Assembly: GCA_003024985.2 (NCBI GenBank)
Contig: PXIH01S0070848.1
Strand: one strand, 5' to 3'
Length of the DNA stretch: 11,066 bases
Origin: Euperipatoides rowelli
Taxonomy: Eukaryota > Onychophora > Udeonychophora > Euonychophora > Peripatopsidae
Positions 9,156-11,066 of the stretch are shown in pieces. Position numbers and translations under genes: made by a program. The notes beneath the pieces are model-generated. The model had not been told where the DNA came from. It did no database searches and worked only from the letters and a program-made list of their open reading frames with translations. The first letter of the stretch is position 1, and every line of letters starts with the position of its first letter.

Positions 9156-9841
9156 CTAGGACTCCTCCTCATCTTGCCTGGTATCTGCCGCCAATGTAGA
9201 GGTGTAAAAACGGCTTTCTGACACTGCATGCCTTCTGTCTAACTCTTCCTGGTGTTCTGCATTCAACTGGCAGATAAAGTCTTGCAAGGCAACAGCTATG
9301 TCATTGACCACCATCCCACAAGCCTTCACGTGTCTGTTCCTGATTCATCTAGCAGGTACTGAACTCTTCTAAGATGTTTACTAACAGATTCAGGTTACTG
9401 ACTTTGAGTACAGAGAGTCACTACAGGCTTGCTGTCTTTTTCTTCTGGTAAGAGATTTTTCCCAGTAAGTAGTGGAACTTCTTGTGCTAATTTTGTGAGA
9501 GTTGTGAGAAGTTTTTTTGTGAGTCTGAGAGAGATGAATTTCTGGGTCACAATTTATACAAATTTGATTTAAATAAAAACGCAGATTTCAGTCACTAGTT
9601 TTAATCTAATTTGATGTGAAGCAGTTAAGCCGGGTTTGGACCAATAGCTGTGAAGGCGGCGAAGCTCAGGCTCCTCTGTGAATTCTTTTTATTTCATGTT
9701 ACCTTACCACTATGCAGAGCAAGAGTGTTACATCCGGTATTGAATCAGAACGGAAGAAATGCTCCAGACTGACATTTCTTAACAATATAAATCACAAAAG
9801 ACCTTCTAACATAGCGTTAACAATGATAATCACAAAAATGA
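9156..9841 (-). pseudogene. Broken coding segment, C-terminal part of an unrecognised protein
   Basis: The segment is richer in GC than its surroundings and reads like a helical soluble protein, but in pieces. Piece 1 (9839-9702) contains NVSLEHFFRSDSIPDVT and is interrupted by TGA at 9792-9794. A frame change near 9700-9688 leads to piece 2 (9688-9572), with PELRRLHSYWSKPGLT. In that same frame, after TAA codons at 9569-9571 and 9554-9556, piece 3 (9553-9398) contains LAQEVPLLTGKNLLPEE. After another TAA (9395-9397), piece 4 (9394-9329) has SKHLRRVQYLLDESGTD. A second frame change near 9332-9326 returns to the first frame for piece 5, 58 codons with ALQDFICQLNAEHQEEL, an acidic end DEEES and TAG at 9156-9158. 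I do not recognise the family. Several independent breaks favour a pseudogene; part could be assembly error, or short introns (a GTAAGG donor-like word is at 9707-9702). Coding origin is inferred from composition, without a homology search. Confidence 0.5.
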
Positions 9842-9844
9842 CTG

Positions 9845-9875
<31 letters not shown>
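9842..9875 (-). promoter_or_regulatory. Splice-acceptor-like tract (T23, then TTTTTCAG)
   Basis: Forward A23 at 9853-9875 reads as T23 on the minus strand. It is followed by AAATTTTTCAG ending at 9842, immediately before the start of the broken coding segment. A long polypyrimidine tract plus CAG is what a strong animal 3' splice site looks like. The alternative is a simple A-tract placed there by chance. Confidence 0.4.
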
Positions 9876-11066
9876 CATTTATTTCATCTACAGAGAAGAC
9901 CTGAAGCTCACATTATTGTATCTAAGATACAAATACATAAATATAGAAAAGACATTTTGTTTATGGCTATTTATTAATTTTATTACATTTTTCCATATTT
10001 TTGAATCATCTCATCAGAATATAACAAGGTGTGTCTATTTAGCAACCACAATGGGTTAGTGAGCATCCATTGATGGGTAACACCTGGTGGACCCGGTAAA
10101 AATATTGAGTAACAAAAAAAAAGTTTAATTGGACATTATAATTTCAAAATCCTATATAGACTGTCTCAAAAATATTAGGCATACTCAAACTACTAAAGAT
10201 ATTTAAGATTTATTCCGTTTTCTCTTAAATCTTTATTTTAAACCAAATTAAAAATATGTTTGCCAAGAATCGTTTTTACTATTTAATAGAGAAACCAATT
10301 TATTATCTTTTACATTTTTAAAACAATATAAAATTGAATTTAAAAAATAAAAGCCATTTCTTATTTATTACAGAGGCTTATTTCTACTCATTATTAAAAA
10401 TTTAGAGAAGGGATTTTCTATCTCATATCTCTGCTCTCCAACCAAATTAAATATTTTTAATTTTTAAATAATACATTTATTCTAATAAAAAATTATATTT
10501 ATAACTGTGTCTATCCCCATAACAAAAAATATACCATACAATAAAGTTGAATATTTACAGTACATTAAACAGGACAATTTTCCATGCTTATTTATGTATT
10601 GAAAATCATTTAAGTTTTCTTTACATGACAATCCTTAATGGGCTGTTATTTATTTAGGCCAATGGTAAAGTCTATGGAGCCTATTTACAGGATATCTCAA
10701 CATAAAAATAATTATTTAAAAATACAAAATTCATTGTAAGCTTAACCTTGCTTTAAGAAGTAGGCCTAATTCAATCACTTTCAAAAAGCTATATTCTTAT
10801 TCATAGGATTTGATCTCTTGAAATACAAACTATTCTTATTTAATCTACAGACTTGTAGGCTATAGGAAAAATTGTATATATTTTCCTCTGTCTGTCTGTT
10901 AACCTTTACATTTATTTTTACACAGAATTAACTTATGTGTTGGTGAACACCTTTGTGAGCTTACTTGTCTCTTTATCTCTCTTTCTTACCTATATATCTT
11001 TATGCTACCCTGGAAGGGTATCACAATTTAATTAGTATTTGATTATCCTGGTCTAGCATACCATAT
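9876..11066. other. AT-rich stretch, no gene recognised
   Basis: No open frame here has convincing coding character. A small GC-richer patch at about 10021-10105 contains CCATTGATGG and GGTGGACCCGG and could be a fragment of a dispersed repeat. TAGGCCTA occurs at 10761-10768. The remainder is A/T tracts and short TCTG/TCTT runs near 10886-10990. Confidence 0.5.

Noticed and set aside
9641-9660. CCAAT followed by GAAGGCGGCG, resembling a TATA-less promoter
   Set aside because: On the other strand the same bases encode the Tyr-Trp-Ser part of the broken coding segment, which explains the local GC content.
9853-9875. A23 tract as the poly(A) tail of a plus-strand processed gene
   Set aside because: No plus-strand coding text or AATAAA precedes it. 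The minus-strand reading as a polypyrimidine tract before CAG fits the neighbouring segment better.
9712-10059. 115-codon plus-strand open frame, the longest in the window
   Set aside because: It runs antisense through the broken minus-strand segment, then through the A23 tract (giving a Lys run) and into AT-rich DNA. The composition is that of translated AT-rich sequence, with no motif.
1-11066. CRISPR array, bacterial operon or phage-like system
   Set aside because: There are no regular short repeats with unique spacers, no dense gene packing and no ribosome-binding-site pattern; the SINEs and splice-like signals point to a eukaryote.

Overview
The window looks like AT-rich nuclear DNA from an animal. 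It has no bacterial-style gene packing, no long intact ORF, no rRNA, no standard tRNA gene and no CRISPR array. It does have tRNA-derived SINE copies, minisatellite-like and homopolymer tracts, and a decayed coding segment with splice-like and poly(A)-signal-like flanks. Three single N bases (434, 1149, 2807) indicate a draft consensus. Scattered TAGGCCTA/TAGGCTA words and tRNA-type SINEs make a marine invertebrate or basal deuterostome a loose guess; the taxon cannot be fixed from the sequence alone.

Layout. Positions 1-260 hold two and a fraction copies of a roughly 110-136 bp tandem unit with G-runs (up to G13), cut by the window edge. A tRNA-derived SINE in minus orientation lies at about 496-702, and a second copy of the same family at about 5127-5302; the latter is bounded by an 8 bp direct repeat that looks like a target-site duplication. 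About 715-5118 is AT-rich sequence with no supported gene; its only distinct structure is a perfect 19 bp tandem duplication (1210-1247). At 5607-5677 there are two long poly-C tracts 54 bp apart. A CTCF-like 13 bp word sits at 6443-6455. A T-rich degenerate repeat array covers about 7077-7575. About 7577-9155 is AT-rich with a 19 bp imperfect duplication at 8925-8962.

The only protein-like content I can argue for is on the minus strand at 9841-9156. It is a richer-GC segment of about 228 codons that reads as a plausible globular protein C-terminus, but only across two frame changes and several in-frame stops. It starts after a T-tract plus CAG that resembles a splice acceptor, and ends in TAG followed by AATAAA. 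I read it as the terminal exon of a pseudogene, or of a gene damaged by assembly error, and I do not recognise the family. The remainder (9876-11066) is AT-rich and without a supported gene. No operon or pathway can be described; the window is best treated as intergenic or intronic repeat-bearing DNA with one broken exon.
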